From positions 1-10,151 of the forward strand of contig NZ_CALEFV010000295.1 in the NCBI RefSeq assembly GCF_937877005.1: a DNA stretch of 10,151 bases. The letters run 5' to 3'. The notes under the pieces are model-generated. The model did not search any database, was not told the DNA's origin, and saw only the letters and a list, made by a program, of their open reading frames with translations. Of the stretch, positions 1 to 6,425 are shown one piece after another (the stretch's first letter is position 1; every line of letters begins with the position of its first letter). This DNA comes from an uncultured Fibrobacter sp. GTDB lineage: Bacteria > Fibrobacterota > Fibrobacteria > Fibrobacterales > Fibrobacteraceae. Both the position numbers and the translations under genes were made by a program.

Positions 1-888
1 AGACCCGACATTGTTTATCATGCGGCGGCTCATAAGCACGTTCCCCTTATGGAAGACAGTCCCTGCGAAGCTATAAAGAACAATGTTATCGGTACATATA
101 AAACAGCCTATGCCGCAATGGTCAACAACTGCGACAGATTTGTTCTTATCAGCACAGACAAGGCGGTTAATCCCACCAACATTATGGGTGCAAGCAAACG
201 CCTTTGCGAAATGGTTATTCAGGCGTTTGACAGAAAAATCAAAGAAAACAAGCAGACCGAAATTCCCAGAATGTTCACTCATCTTGAAGAAGGAACTCCG
301 CATTCGTGCTCTGTTCCCGAAAACGTAATAACAGAATTCGTTGCAGTAAGATTCGGCAATGTTCTCGGTTCCCACGGCAGCGTCATTCCCCTCTTTAAAA
401 AGCAGATCGAGGCCGGCGGCCCCGTCACCGTCACCCACCCCGACATCATCCGCTATTTCATGACCATTCCCGAAGCGGTAAACCTGGTGCTCACGGCGGC
501 AAGCTTTGCCCACGGTGGAGAGATATTCGTACTCGACATGGGTCAACCCGTAAAGATTGTGACCTTGGCCGAGAACCTGATCCGCATGTACGGCAAGGTG
601 CCGTACAAGGATGTCGAAATCAAGTTTACGGGACTGCGCCCTGGCGAAAAGCTACTCGAAGAACTGCTGATGAACGAAGAGGGCCTGCAGAAAACCAAGA
701 ACAAGCTGATCTACATCGGCAAGCAGATCCCCATAGACCAGGACAAGTTTGTAACCGAATTGTGGAACCTGAAGAATGCCGCCCAGGCAAACGACGACCA
801 GAAGGCCGTAGCGGCATTGCATCACATTGTGCCGACCTTTACCACCCCCGAAGCTTTCAACAAAACGGTGATGATGCCGAAGGTGTAG
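1..888 (+). CDS. UDP-sugar 4,6-dehydratase/epimerase, CapD/PglF/WbpM type (5'-truncated)
   Basis: The frame is open from base 1, so the start, the N-terminal membrane segments and the nucleotide-binding glycine loop lie outside the window; 295 residues remain. Family hallmarks are the opening YHAAAHKHVPLMEDSP, then STDKAVNPTNIMGASKR (window residues 51-67), RFGNVLGSHGSVIPLFKKQI, HPDIIRYFMTIPEA and TGLRPGEKLLEELL. In the active-site region Met62 replaces the usual Tyr, with Ser51 and Lys66 in place. This is the SMK variant of the SYK triad known from WbpM and PglF, which make UDP-4-keto-6-deoxy-GlcNAc at the inner membrane. About 20-25 residues (RMFTHLEEGTPHSCS...) precede FVAVRFGNV where many homologues have only a few. 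Codon use changes along the gene: A/T-ending and mixed before about 380, strongly G/C-ending after about 400. An epimerase role cannot be excluded. It probably supplies the keto-sugar for the downstream genes, although an 87-bp gap containing a repeat separates them. Confidence 0.9.
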   Translation, partial: RPDIVYHAAAHKHVPLMEDSPCEAIKNNVIGTYKTAYAAMVNNCDRFVLISTDKAVNPTNIMGASKRLCEMVIQAFDRKIKENKQTEIPRMFTHLEEGTPHSCSVPENVITEFVAVRFGNVLGSHGSVIPLFKKQIEAGGPVTVTHPDIIRYFMTIPEAVNLVLTAASFAHGGEIFVLDMGQPVKIVTLAENLIRMYGKVPYKDVEIKFTGLRPGEKLLEELLMNEEGLQKTKNKLIYIGKQIPIDQDKFVTELWNLKNAAQANDDQKAVAALHHIVPTFTTPEAFNKTVMMPKV

Positions 889-922
889 GTTTATGTACAT
901 GATCTTAATGAATTATTCAATG

Positions 923-964
923 TGTCATCCTGAGCGTAGCGTAAGCGAAGTCGAAGGATCCAGG
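923..964. repeat. dispersed-type intergenic repeat (TGTCATCCTGAGCG ... GAAGGATCC)
   Basis: A GC-rich block sits in an otherwise AT-rich 87-bp gap. It begins TGTCATCCTGAGCG and ends GAAGGATCCAGG. The centre is a chain of near-repeats (gagcg, tagcg, taagcg, aagtcg), and short complementary ends ATCCT (927-931) and AGGAT (955-959) could pair. From memory, blocks of this form occur in many copies in intergenic DNA of several bacterial phyla, including Fibrobacter; this single window shows only one copy. It abuts the ribosome binding site of the next gene. Confidence 0.6.
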
Positions 965-968
965 GAGG
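962..968 (+). promoter_or_regulatory. ribosome binding site of the phosphoglycosyl transferase gene
   Basis: AGGGAGG lies seven bases before the ATG at 976. Its first bases overlap the 3' edge of the intergenic repeat, so the repeat reaches into the translation start region. This site supports 976 as the start. Confidence 0.7.
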
Positions 969-975
969 TTGCATA

Positions 976-1629
976 ATGTATGCAAACTGCCTAAAGAGAG
1001 TCATCGACTTCTTCTGCGCTCTTATGGCAATCATCTGCCTGAGCCCGCTTCTTATTGTTGTATCCATTCTAATCAGAATTGATATGGGTAGTCCAATTTT
1101 TTTCAAACAGCACAGAATTGGTAAAGATGACAAGGAATTTAGCATGTATAAATTCCGTTCAATGTCTGATGCTCGCGATGAAAATGGGGTATTTTTGCCG
1201 GATGACCAACGTATTACCAAACTCGGGAATTTTATCAGAAAAACATCAATAGATGAATTGCCTAGCCTTCTGAATATTCTCAAAGGCGATATGGCTGTTA
1301 TCGGGCCGAGACCTCTCCCCACGAGATATTTGAGTCGTTATACTCAAGAACAGAGAAGGCGTCACGAAGTTAGGCCGGGACTTTCAAATCCTTCAACCGT
1401 TAATGGGCGCAATAGTCAGACTTGGGAACAGCAGTTCGCGGGTGATGTTTGGTATGTTGACCATGTATCTTTTTTGACTGATGTAAAGAGTATTTTCGAT
1501 ACGATAAAAGTTGTTTTGAATCATTCCGGGGCTACCGCAGAAGATGGCGGTGCTCGTGGTGAGTTCATTGGCGTTGCGAACATTGAAGACCTAAAAACAG
1601 ATGCCGAAGGCAATTACATGAAATTATAA
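976..1629 (+). CDS. monotopic phosphoglycosyl transferase (PglC-like, bacterial sugar transferase family)
   Basis: A 217-residue enzyme of the small PglC type, expected to move a phospho-sugar from a UDP-sugar to undecaprenyl phosphate and so start glycan assembly at the cytoplasmic face of the inner membrane. One hydrophobic N-terminal segment (about residues 9-33) contains Ser23-Pro24, the break that makes PglC a re-entrant helix. Next come the basic FFKQHRIGK and MYKFRSM stretches, and the catalytic Asp-Glu pair in SIDELP at residues 93-94, the same numbering as in PglC. These are followed by LKGDMAVIGPRPL and RPGLSNPSTVNGRN. The length fits the minimal family, without the extra membrane domain of WbaP/WcaJ enzymes. 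The C-terminal tail after about residue 185 is rather long and acidic. The adjacent PglD-like gene suggests a modified N-acetylated amino sugar as substrate, but the exact sugar is inference. Confidence 0.93.
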   Translation: MYANCLKRVIDFFCALMAIICLSPLLIVVSILIRIDMGSPIFFKQHRIGKDDKEFSMYKFRSMSDARDENGVFLPDDQRITKLGNFIRKTSIDELPSLLNILKGDMAVIGPRPLPTRYLSRYTQEQRRRHEVRPGLSNPSTVNGRNSQTWEQQFAGDVWYVDHVSFLTDVKSIFDTIKVVLNHSGATAEDGGARGEFIGVANIEDLKTDAEGNYMKL

Positions 1630-1652
1630 CCCCAAAGCATGATGCTTGGCAA

Positions 1653-1659
1653 AAGGTGA
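1653..1659 (+). promoter_or_regulatory. ribosome binding site that decides the start of the PglD-like gene
   Basis: AAGGTGA is four bases before the ATG at 1664. It favours that ATG over an in-frame TTG at 1646, which lies upstream of the site. The ATG also gives the canonical N-terminus MKKIYIVGAGGFG. Confidence 0.65.
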
Positions 1660-1663
1660 ACTT

Positions 1664-2302
1664 ATGAAAAAAATCTATATCGTTGGCGCAGGTGGTTTCG
1701 GCAGGGAACTTCTTTGGTGGATTAAGGATATTAACAAGGTTGCCCCCACATGGGAAATCGGCGGGTTCCTTGATGATAACCTTCATGCATTAGATGAATA
1801 CGAGTGTGACTATAAAGTTGTCGGAACAATAAAAGACTGGCAACCCAAGGAAGATGAAGAATTTGCTTTGGCATTAGGTTCATCTGTTTTAAAAAGAAAA
1901 ATTGTCGAAATAATGAAAACAAAGGGCGCTAAGTTCGCTTCAATCATTCATCCGACAGCAATGCTCAGCGAATTCGCTCAGTATGGCGAAGGCTTTATCA
2001 TGTTCCCTTACTCGAAGCTCTCTGCGAATTCGACTGTCGGTGATTTTGTGACGCTGCTATCTACCCCTATTGGGCATGACACAATAATTGGTGACTACTC
2101 TGTTATCAGTGGTAACTGCAGTGTCGTTCGTAATGTTGTAATAGGGAAGGATGTGTTCTTGGCAGCAGGCGTATGCATCGCACAGGATATCCATATCGGT
2201 GATGGCGCTTACCTTGGGTTGGGCTCTGTGGTTCTTAAGGATGTTCCGGCGGGGGCCAAGGTCTTTGGCAACCCGGCACGAATTTTGCCTCAAACAAAAT
2301 AA
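1664..2302 (+). CDS. sugar O/N-acyltransferase, PglD/NeuD-like left-handed beta-helix protein
   Basis: A 212-residue protein with the two-domain plan of PglD/NeuD sialic-acid-type acetyltransferases. Residues 1-85 form a small Rossmann-like domain opening with IVGAGGFGRELLWWI, which in PglD binds the UDP-sugar. From about residue 98 hexapeptide turns build a left-handed beta helix (IIHPTAM, STVGDFV, TIIGDYSV, VVIGKDVF, IHIGDGAYLG), ending in GNPARIL. His138-Asp139 in IGHDT lies where PglD has its catalytic His-Glu pair. Family members N-acetylate a 4-amino sugar with acetyl-CoA to give UDP-diNAc-bacillosamine or related sugars; O-acetylation is also known. The gene lies 34 bp after the PglC-like gene, as in bacillosamine loci. 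Because an acyl carrier protein and its ligase follow, a non-acetyl donor is possible. No 4-aminotransferase (PglE) is present in the window. Confidence 0.9.
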   Translation: MKKIYIVGAGGFGRELLWWIKDINKVAPTWEIGGFLDDNLHALDEYECDYKVVGTIKDWQPKEDEEFALALGSSVLKRKIVEIMKTKGAKFASIIHPTAMLSEFAQYGEGFIMFPYSKLSANSTVGDFVTLLSTPIGHDTIIGDYSVISGNCSVVRNVVIGKDVFLAAGVCIAQDIHIGDGAYLGLGSVVLKDVPAGAKVFGNPARILPQTK

Positions 2303-2314
2303 GGTTTGATAAAT

Positions 2315-2321
2315 CGGAGAA
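2315..2321 (+). promoter_or_regulatory. ribosome binding site that decides the start of the AMP-ligase gene
   Basis: CGGAGAA lies five bases before the ATG at 2327. An in-frame TTG at 2306 lies upstream of this site and is therefore not a likely start. Confidence 0.6.
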
Positions 2322-2326
2322 TTAAC

Positions 2327-3850
2327 ATGCGAAGCAGATTGGCGAGTTTGTTCTATGAAAATGTGAAGGCAACTCCGGAAAAGTTGGCCATTTGGTGTGA
2401 TGGCAAAAAAGCCACATACAAAGAAATGGGCGAACTGGTTAGCAGGTATTCGAATCTATTGTTAAGCCTTGGGGCCTCTTACGGCGATCATATCGCTATA
2501 CCTATGAACAACAGCATTGAATCTGTTGCTTTGTTCTTTTCTGCGGCCGATTTAGGAATTTGTATCGTTCCGATTAACCCTTCTCTTCCGCTTGAAGCTG
2601 TAAAGACGGCAATGCAAGCGGGGGATATCAAGCACCTGATTGCAAGAAAGTCTTTTTTCGTGGATTGTGAAAAGAGCGGTGGCTTGGATGTCCCTGGTTT
2701 TTCAATCTGCCTAGACCAGGAGTTCCCGGGAACGACTCCGTTTGCTAAAATTAGCGAAATGAGCGCAGAACGCCCTGAAGTGGAACATGATGTCAATGGG
2801 TCAGAAAGCCTTATTCTGACAATGACTTCGGGCTCTACAGGGGTTCCTAAGCCTATTGACATTAGCCAGGATAACAAGTATGAACGTTCGATGGCCCATG
2901 TCAGAGTGTACAAGATTGTAAAGGATGACTTGATTTTGGCGGCAACACCGCTTTATCATTCCTTGGCAGAACGCCTCGTCATTCTTCCGCTGATTTACGG
3001 AGCAACATCTATTCTGCTGCCTCGCTTTACTCCGGCAATTTGGTTGAAGTGTGTTGAAGAACAGAAACCGACGTTTACAATTGCTGTTTCTGCTCAGTTG
3101 GCACAGATTCTTGAATTGCTCAAGCAACCGAATGCTCCGAAAATTACGAGTTTCCGTAGCATTGTATCTTCTTCGGCGCTTCTTGAAGCCTCGGTGAAAT
3201 ATCAGCTGATTGACTTACTGCAATGCGAATTCCATGAAATGTATGGGGCTTCAGAGGTTTCTACAGTAAAGGATAAGCAAAAATCTGTTGGTAAGCCTTT
3301 TGATGAAGCCCAAATTCGAATCCTTCGTGACAATAGCGATGCCGAAGGCAGTATAGATTGTGCTCTTGGTGAAGTTGGTGAAATTGCGGTAAAGTCTAAA
3401 CTTCAGTGTAAGGGCTATTATAAGCAGGAATCCATGATGCAGGCTGCAATGATCGACGGGTATTTCCGCACGGGAGACCTTGGATACCTTGATGCCGATG
3501 GATACCTCTATTTTGCGGGCCGTAAAAAGGAATTAATCATTACGGGAGCAATTAATGTCTATCCGCACGATATTGATGTCGTGATTGCCAGGCTCCCTGA
3601 AGTTGAAGAATGTGCAGCATTCTCATACCCAGATGAAAAACTAGGCGAAATCGTTGCACTCGCTGTTGTTCCCAAAGCGAATCAGGAAATCAACCTTCGC
3701 TCATTGAAGACCTATTGCGCGAAGAACCTGGCCGATTTCCAGCAACCGCACAAAATATTCGTGGTTGATAAGTTGCCGAAGAACGCAATGGGCAAGTTGC
3801 AGAGAAGATTTATTTATGATTATATCCGTAATTCTGGCCTAGATGCCTAA
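2327..3850 (+). CDS. AMP-forming acyl/aminoacyl ligase (ANL superfamily)
   Basis: A 507-residue cytoplasmic adenylating enzyme with all core ANL motifs in order: the ATP-binding loop TSGSTGVPKP (residues 167-176), YGASE (306-310), RTGDLGYLDADGYLYF with TGD at 382-384, the hinge-region GRKKELIITGAINVYP (from 398), and PKNAMGK with the expected catalytic lysine at 490. It should activate a carboxylate as an acyl- or aminoacyl-AMP. The acceptor is probably the phosphopantetheine of the acyl carrier protein encoded 14 bp downstream, rather than free CoA. The substrate cannot be read from the sequence. Known parallels are RfbL with RfbK in the Vibrio cholerae O1 cluster (tetronate side chain) and DltA with DltC (D-alanine). 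Its place among sugar-modifying genes argues for making a glycan acyl substituent rather than for fatty acid breakdown. A plain acyl-CoA synthetase remains possible. Confidence 0.88.
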   Translation: MRSRLASLFYENVKATPEKLAIWCDGKKATYKEMGELVSRYSNLLLSLGASYGDHIAIPMNNSIESVALFFSAADLGICIVPINPSLPLEAVKTAMQAGDIKHLIARKSFFVDCEKSGGLDVPGFSICLDQEFPGTTPFAKISEMSAERPEVEHDVNGSESLILTMTSGSTGVPKPIDISQDNKYERSMAHVRVYKIVKDDLILAATPLYHSLAERLVILPLIYGATSILLPRFTPAIWLKCVEEQKPTFTIAVSAQLAQILELLKQPNAPKITSFRSIVSSSALLEASVKYQLIDLLQCEFHEMYGASEVSTVKDKQKSVGKPFDEAQIRILRDNSDAEGSIDCALGEVGEIAVKSKLQCKGYYKQESMMQAAMIDGYFRTGDLGYLDADGYLYFAGRKKELIITGAINVYPHDIDVVIARLPEVEECAAFSYPDEKLGEIVALAVVPKANQEINLRSLKTYCAKNLADFQQPHKIFVVDKLPKNAMGKLQRRFIYDYIRNSGLDA

Positions 3851-3864
3851 AGGAGAACAAAACC

Positions 3865-4113
3865 ATGGAAAAAGTCAAAGACTTTATTGTAGATTATATC
3901 CAGCGAGAATACACCCTCCCTGATAATGTAGACATCATGAACCTGAATTATGTCGAGAACGGCTATATCGATTCGATGGGCTTGATTCAGTTCATTGCGA
4001 TGATTGAAGATGAATTTGGCGTATCCTTTTCTGACGAAGAACTTGCAACCGAAGATGTTAAGATTGTTGGGAAAATGGCAGCCCTTGTGTGTGCCAAAAT
4101 GAACGGAAAATAA
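3865..4113 (+). CDS. acyl carrier protein
   Basis: An 82-residue acidic helical protein of standard acyl carrier size. The phosphopantetheine site is Ser37 within GYIDSMGLIQFIAMIEDEFG. The DSMG form, with M rather than the common L after Ser, recalls DltC and carriers in polysaccharide loci more than fatty-acid AcpP. The remaining helices (FSDEELATEDVKIVGKMAALV) are typical. AAGGAGAA, starting on the last bases of the preceding stop codon, is a strong ribosome binding site for the ATG at 3865. The preceding ligase is its likely loading enzyme. The acyl or aminoacyl group it carries, and the transferase that takes it off, are unknown; the PglD-like protein is one candidate. A phosphopantetheinyl transferase must be supplied from elsewhere in the genome. 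Confidence 0.93.
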   Translation: MEKVKDFIVDYIQREYTLPDNVDIMNLNYVENGYIDSMGLIQFIAMIEDEFGVSFSDEELATEDVKIVGKMAALVCAKMNGK

Positions 4114-4126
4114 AAAGATAATCAAT

Positions 4127-5302
4127 ATGAAAGATGTCGTTACAGTTGGCGTTATTGGTGCCGGTCGAGCCTTGGAGCTGCATGCCTTTGGTTATAAAAG
4201 GTCGAATATTCCTTGCCGTCTAAAAACGGTTGTCGCTCGCCGCTCCGAACAGATCAAGAGCGCCATTGAAAAGTATGGATTTGAAAAGGGCTCTACCGAC
4301 TTTAACGACCTTCTGAATGACCCTGAAATAGATGTCATTGATATATGCACACCGCCATATGTTCATAAAGAAGAAATAATCATGGCGATGCGTGCGGGCA
4401 AGCATGTTATTTGTGAAAAGCCGATGGTTGGTTATTTTGGCCGCCCCGGGGACCCTGAACCGATTGGCGAAAAGGTCTCCAAGAAATTCATGTATGAATG
4501 CTTGCTCGAAGACTTGGCAGAACTTCGCGAGGTGCGTAAAGAAACAGGCATGCGTTTTATGTATGCCGAAAACTTTGTTTATTCGCCAGCTGTTCTTAAG
4601 GCTGGTGAAATAATCCGCGCCAAAAAGAGCCGAATCCTTTATATGAAGGGGGAGGAAAGCTTAAAGGGTTCTAGTTCTCATGTTGCCGGCGAATGGAACA
4701 AGACTGGCGGCGGCATTTTTATGAGAAACGGGGTTCACCCTCTTGGAGCGATTCTTTATTTGAAAGAGCAGGAGTCTATTTCGCAGGGGCATAATGTAAC
4801 CGTCAAGAGTGTCGTTGGTGATATGGGCTACGCAACAAGGCGACTCTCGGAACATGAACACCGGCATATTGCGGCAAGACCCCATGATGTTGAAGATTCT
4901 GGAACAGCAGTAATTACCTTTACCGATGGAAGCAAGGCAAGCATTATTGCTACGGACAATTTGCTTGGCGGTAGCAAGAACTATGTGGAAATTTATGCAA
5001 ACGATACGGCAATCAACTGCAAGCTAACCATGAACGATGCCATGGAAACCTACATGGTAGATGACGAAGGCATGGAGGGAGTTTACCTTTCTGAAATGCT
5101 CCCCATTGTTACTGGTTGGAACAAACCATTCGTTGCTGATGAAATGCTCCGTGGATATTGTAATGAAATTGTCGATTTCATGGGGGCCATTCTTGGAGAC
5201 CGCGAACCAGAAGGCTGTTTTGATTTGGCCGCCCAAGTAATGAAAGTTACATATGCAGCATATTATTCTGATGAAGAAGGTCGAAGAATAGATTTGGTAT
5301 AG
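4127..5302 (+). CDS. Gfo/Idh/MocA family NAD(P)-dependent oxidoreductase
   Basis: A 391-residue two-domain dehydrogenase. The N-terminal Rossmann fold opens with VGVIGAGRALELHA, giving G11 and G13 but Leu16 where the third glycine of GxGxxG would stand. The family signature follows: VIDICTPPYVHKEEIIMAMRAGKHVICEKPM with EKP at 97-99. A segment of about 30 residues after EKPM (GYFGRPGDPEPIGEKVSKKF...) is longer than in most members. The C-terminal substrate domain contains GGGIFMRNGVHPLGA; His204 occupies the usual catalytic-His neighbourhood. Relatives oxidise or reduce sugar rings, often the C3 hydroxyl of UDP- or dTDP-sugars, or small hydroxy acids. Here it could make a keto-sugar or reduce the group loaded on the carrier protein. 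The gene starts 13 bp after the carrier protein stop with only a weak ribosome binding site, which suggests translational coupling. Confidence 0.88.
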   Translation: MKDVVTVGVIGAGRALELHAFGYKRSNIPCRLKTVVARRSEQIKSAIEKYGFEKGSTDFNDLLNDPEIDVIDICTPPYVHKEEIIMAMRAGKHVICEKPMVGYFGRPGDPEPIGEKVSKKFMYECLLEDLAELREVRKETGMRFMYAENFVYSPAVLKAGEIIRAKKSRILYMKGEESLKGSSSHVAGEWNKTGGGIFMRNGVHPLGAILYLKEQESISQGHNVTVKSVVGDMGYATRRLSEHEHRHIAARPHDVEDSGTAVITFTDGSKASIIATDNLLGGSKNYVEIYANDTAINCKLTMNDAMETYMVDDEGMEGVYLSEMLPIVTGWNKPFVADEMLRGYCNEIVDFMGAILGDREPEGCFDLAAQVMKVTYAAYYSDEEGRRIDLV

Positions 5303-5329
5303 TGAAAAATTAGGCTGAAGGAAAGGAAT

Positions 5330-6403
5330 ATGCGACTTTTGGTTCATGGAATGGCAGGATATGCTAAAGGTGGAATAGAAACCTTTGTCTTTAGCATGGC
5401 CGAGCACATGCCTGATGGAATTGTCTTCGATTATGTAGTTGAGAAGAATGAAAAAAATGAAGTAAACCAATTACCTGGTGGTGGTGATGTTTTAATGATT
5501 GAACCTAAACGGCGAATGTTCGCAAATTTGCTGTCATGGCTAAAGTTGCTAGGCGCTCGAAAAAAAGTAAATTCTGCTATATATTTTAATTGGTATTCGA
5601 TGGCCTGGCTTTTTCCGGCAATGATTGCTAGGCTGTTTGGTTATAGAGTCTTTATTCATGCGCACACAAATAATTTACATGATTGTGGAATATTGCAGCG
5701 AATAATGCATTCTGTAAATCGTGTTGTGCAAAGATATATGAATATTACACGACTTACTAATTCTGAATTGTCCGCAAAATTCTTTTTTGGAAACAAACCT
5801 GCAAAAATAATCTATAATGCGATAGATATTGAACGATTTACTTACAATGAAGAAATCAGAAAGATGATGCGAATGCATTGCCATGTGGAAAAAAAACATG
5901 TTTACGGCTTTGCAGGAAGAATGGCTTATGAAAAGAACACGTTGTTTTTAATGGAGATATTTAAAGAAATAAAGAAAATAGATTCAGATGCAGCTTTCGT
6001 AGTTTGTGGTGATGGTAATTTGATGGATGAAACGAAAGAGAAGGCTAGTAATCTTGGAATTGATGTGTTTTTCGCGGGATCTGTATCTAATATCCAAGAC
6101 TATTTTCAGGCTATGGATGTCTTTATTTTACCATCTCGTTTTGAAGGTCTCGGTTTAGTTCTGATTGAGGCGCAATGTAGTGGACTGCCCTGTGTTGCGT
6201 CAGCAGATGTTGTTCCTCAAATTGCAAAAGTAACAGATTTAGTAGAATTCGTGAAGCTTGCTGATGGTTCTGTAGAGTGGGCAAAGAAAGCAAAAAATAT
6301 GAAATCAAGAAATAGAGAAGAATATGCTAGCATTATAATGAATTCTAACTTTAATATAGCTAAAGAGTCTTCTCGATTAAAAAGTATTTTATGCGTGCAA
6401 TAA
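5330..6403 (+). CDS. glycosyltransferase, GT4-like (GT-B fold)
   Basis: A 357-residue retaining-type glycosyltransferase expected to add a sugar to the lipid-linked glycan on the cytoplasmic side. The N-terminal half has the glycine-rich acceptor loop GMAGYAKGGIETF (residues 7-19) and FIHAHTNN (108-115). The C-terminal nucleotide-sugar half has IYNAIDIERF (161-170), GFAGRMAYEKN (193-203), VVCGDG and ILPSRFEGLGLVLIEAQ, in which Glu272 and Glu280 form the EX7E motif. These are the GT4 hallmarks. After the motif the C-terminus is short. Donor and acceptor sugars cannot be told from the sequence. AAGGAAAGGA just before the ATG at 5330 sets the start. From this gene onward the DNA is clearly more AT-rich, with many A/T-ending codons, unlike the preceding five genes. 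Confidence 0.92.
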   Translation: MRLLVHGMAGYAKGGIETFVFSMAEHMPDGIVFDYVVEKNEKNEVNQLPGGGDVLMIEPKRRMFANLLSWLKLLGARKKVNSAIYFNWYSMAWLFPAMIARLFGYRVFIHAHTNNLHDCGILQRIMHSVNRVVQRYMNITRLTNSELSAKFFFGNKPAKIIYNAIDIERFTYNEEIRKMMRMHCHVEKKHVYGFAGRMAYEKNTLFLMEIFKEIKKIDSDAAFVVCGDGNLMDETKEKASNLGIDVFFAGSVSNIQDYFQAMDVFILPSRFEGLGLVLIEAQCSGLPCVASADVVPQIAKVTDLVEFVKLADGSVEWAKKAKNMKSRNREEYASIIMNSNFNIAKESSRLKSILCVQ

Positions 6404-6413
6404 GCAGACATAT

Positions 6414-6420
6414 AAGGCGA
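6414..6420 (+). promoter_or_regulatory. ribosome binding site supporting a GTG start for the flippase gene
   Basis: AAGGCGA lies five bases before GTG at 6426. The next in-frame ATG (codon 19 of the reading frame, at 6480) would cut into the first membrane helix and has GGAGG only directly against it. GTG is therefore preferred. Confidence 0.5.
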
Positions 6421-6425
6421 TTTTA

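Noticed and set aside
891..1322. Long open frame on the minus strand opposite the phosphoglycosyl transferase
   Set aside because: The + strand frame has clear family motifs and a ribosome binding site; the minus-strand translation has no recognisable domain.
1646..1663. TTG start giving six extra residues to the PglD-like protein
   Set aside because: It lies upstream of the ribosome binding site; ATG 1664 yields the canonical MKKIYIVGAGGFG start.
2306..2326. TTG start giving seven extra residues to the ligase
   Set aside because: The ribosome binding site CGGAGAA lies between it and the better ATG at 2327.
2488..3127. Two overlapping minus-strand frames inside the ligase gene
   Set aside because: They overlap each other and the ligase, whose motifs span the whole region.
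2327..4113. Dlt-type teichoic acid D-alanylation (DltA/DltC)
   Set aside because: There is no DltB or DltD and the setting is a Wzx-type glycan cluster; the resemblance is to the ligase-carrier logic only.
5024..5470. Minus-strand open frame across the oxidoreductase/glycosyltransferase boundary
   Set aside because: It runs antisense to two well-supported genes and its translation shows no family pattern.
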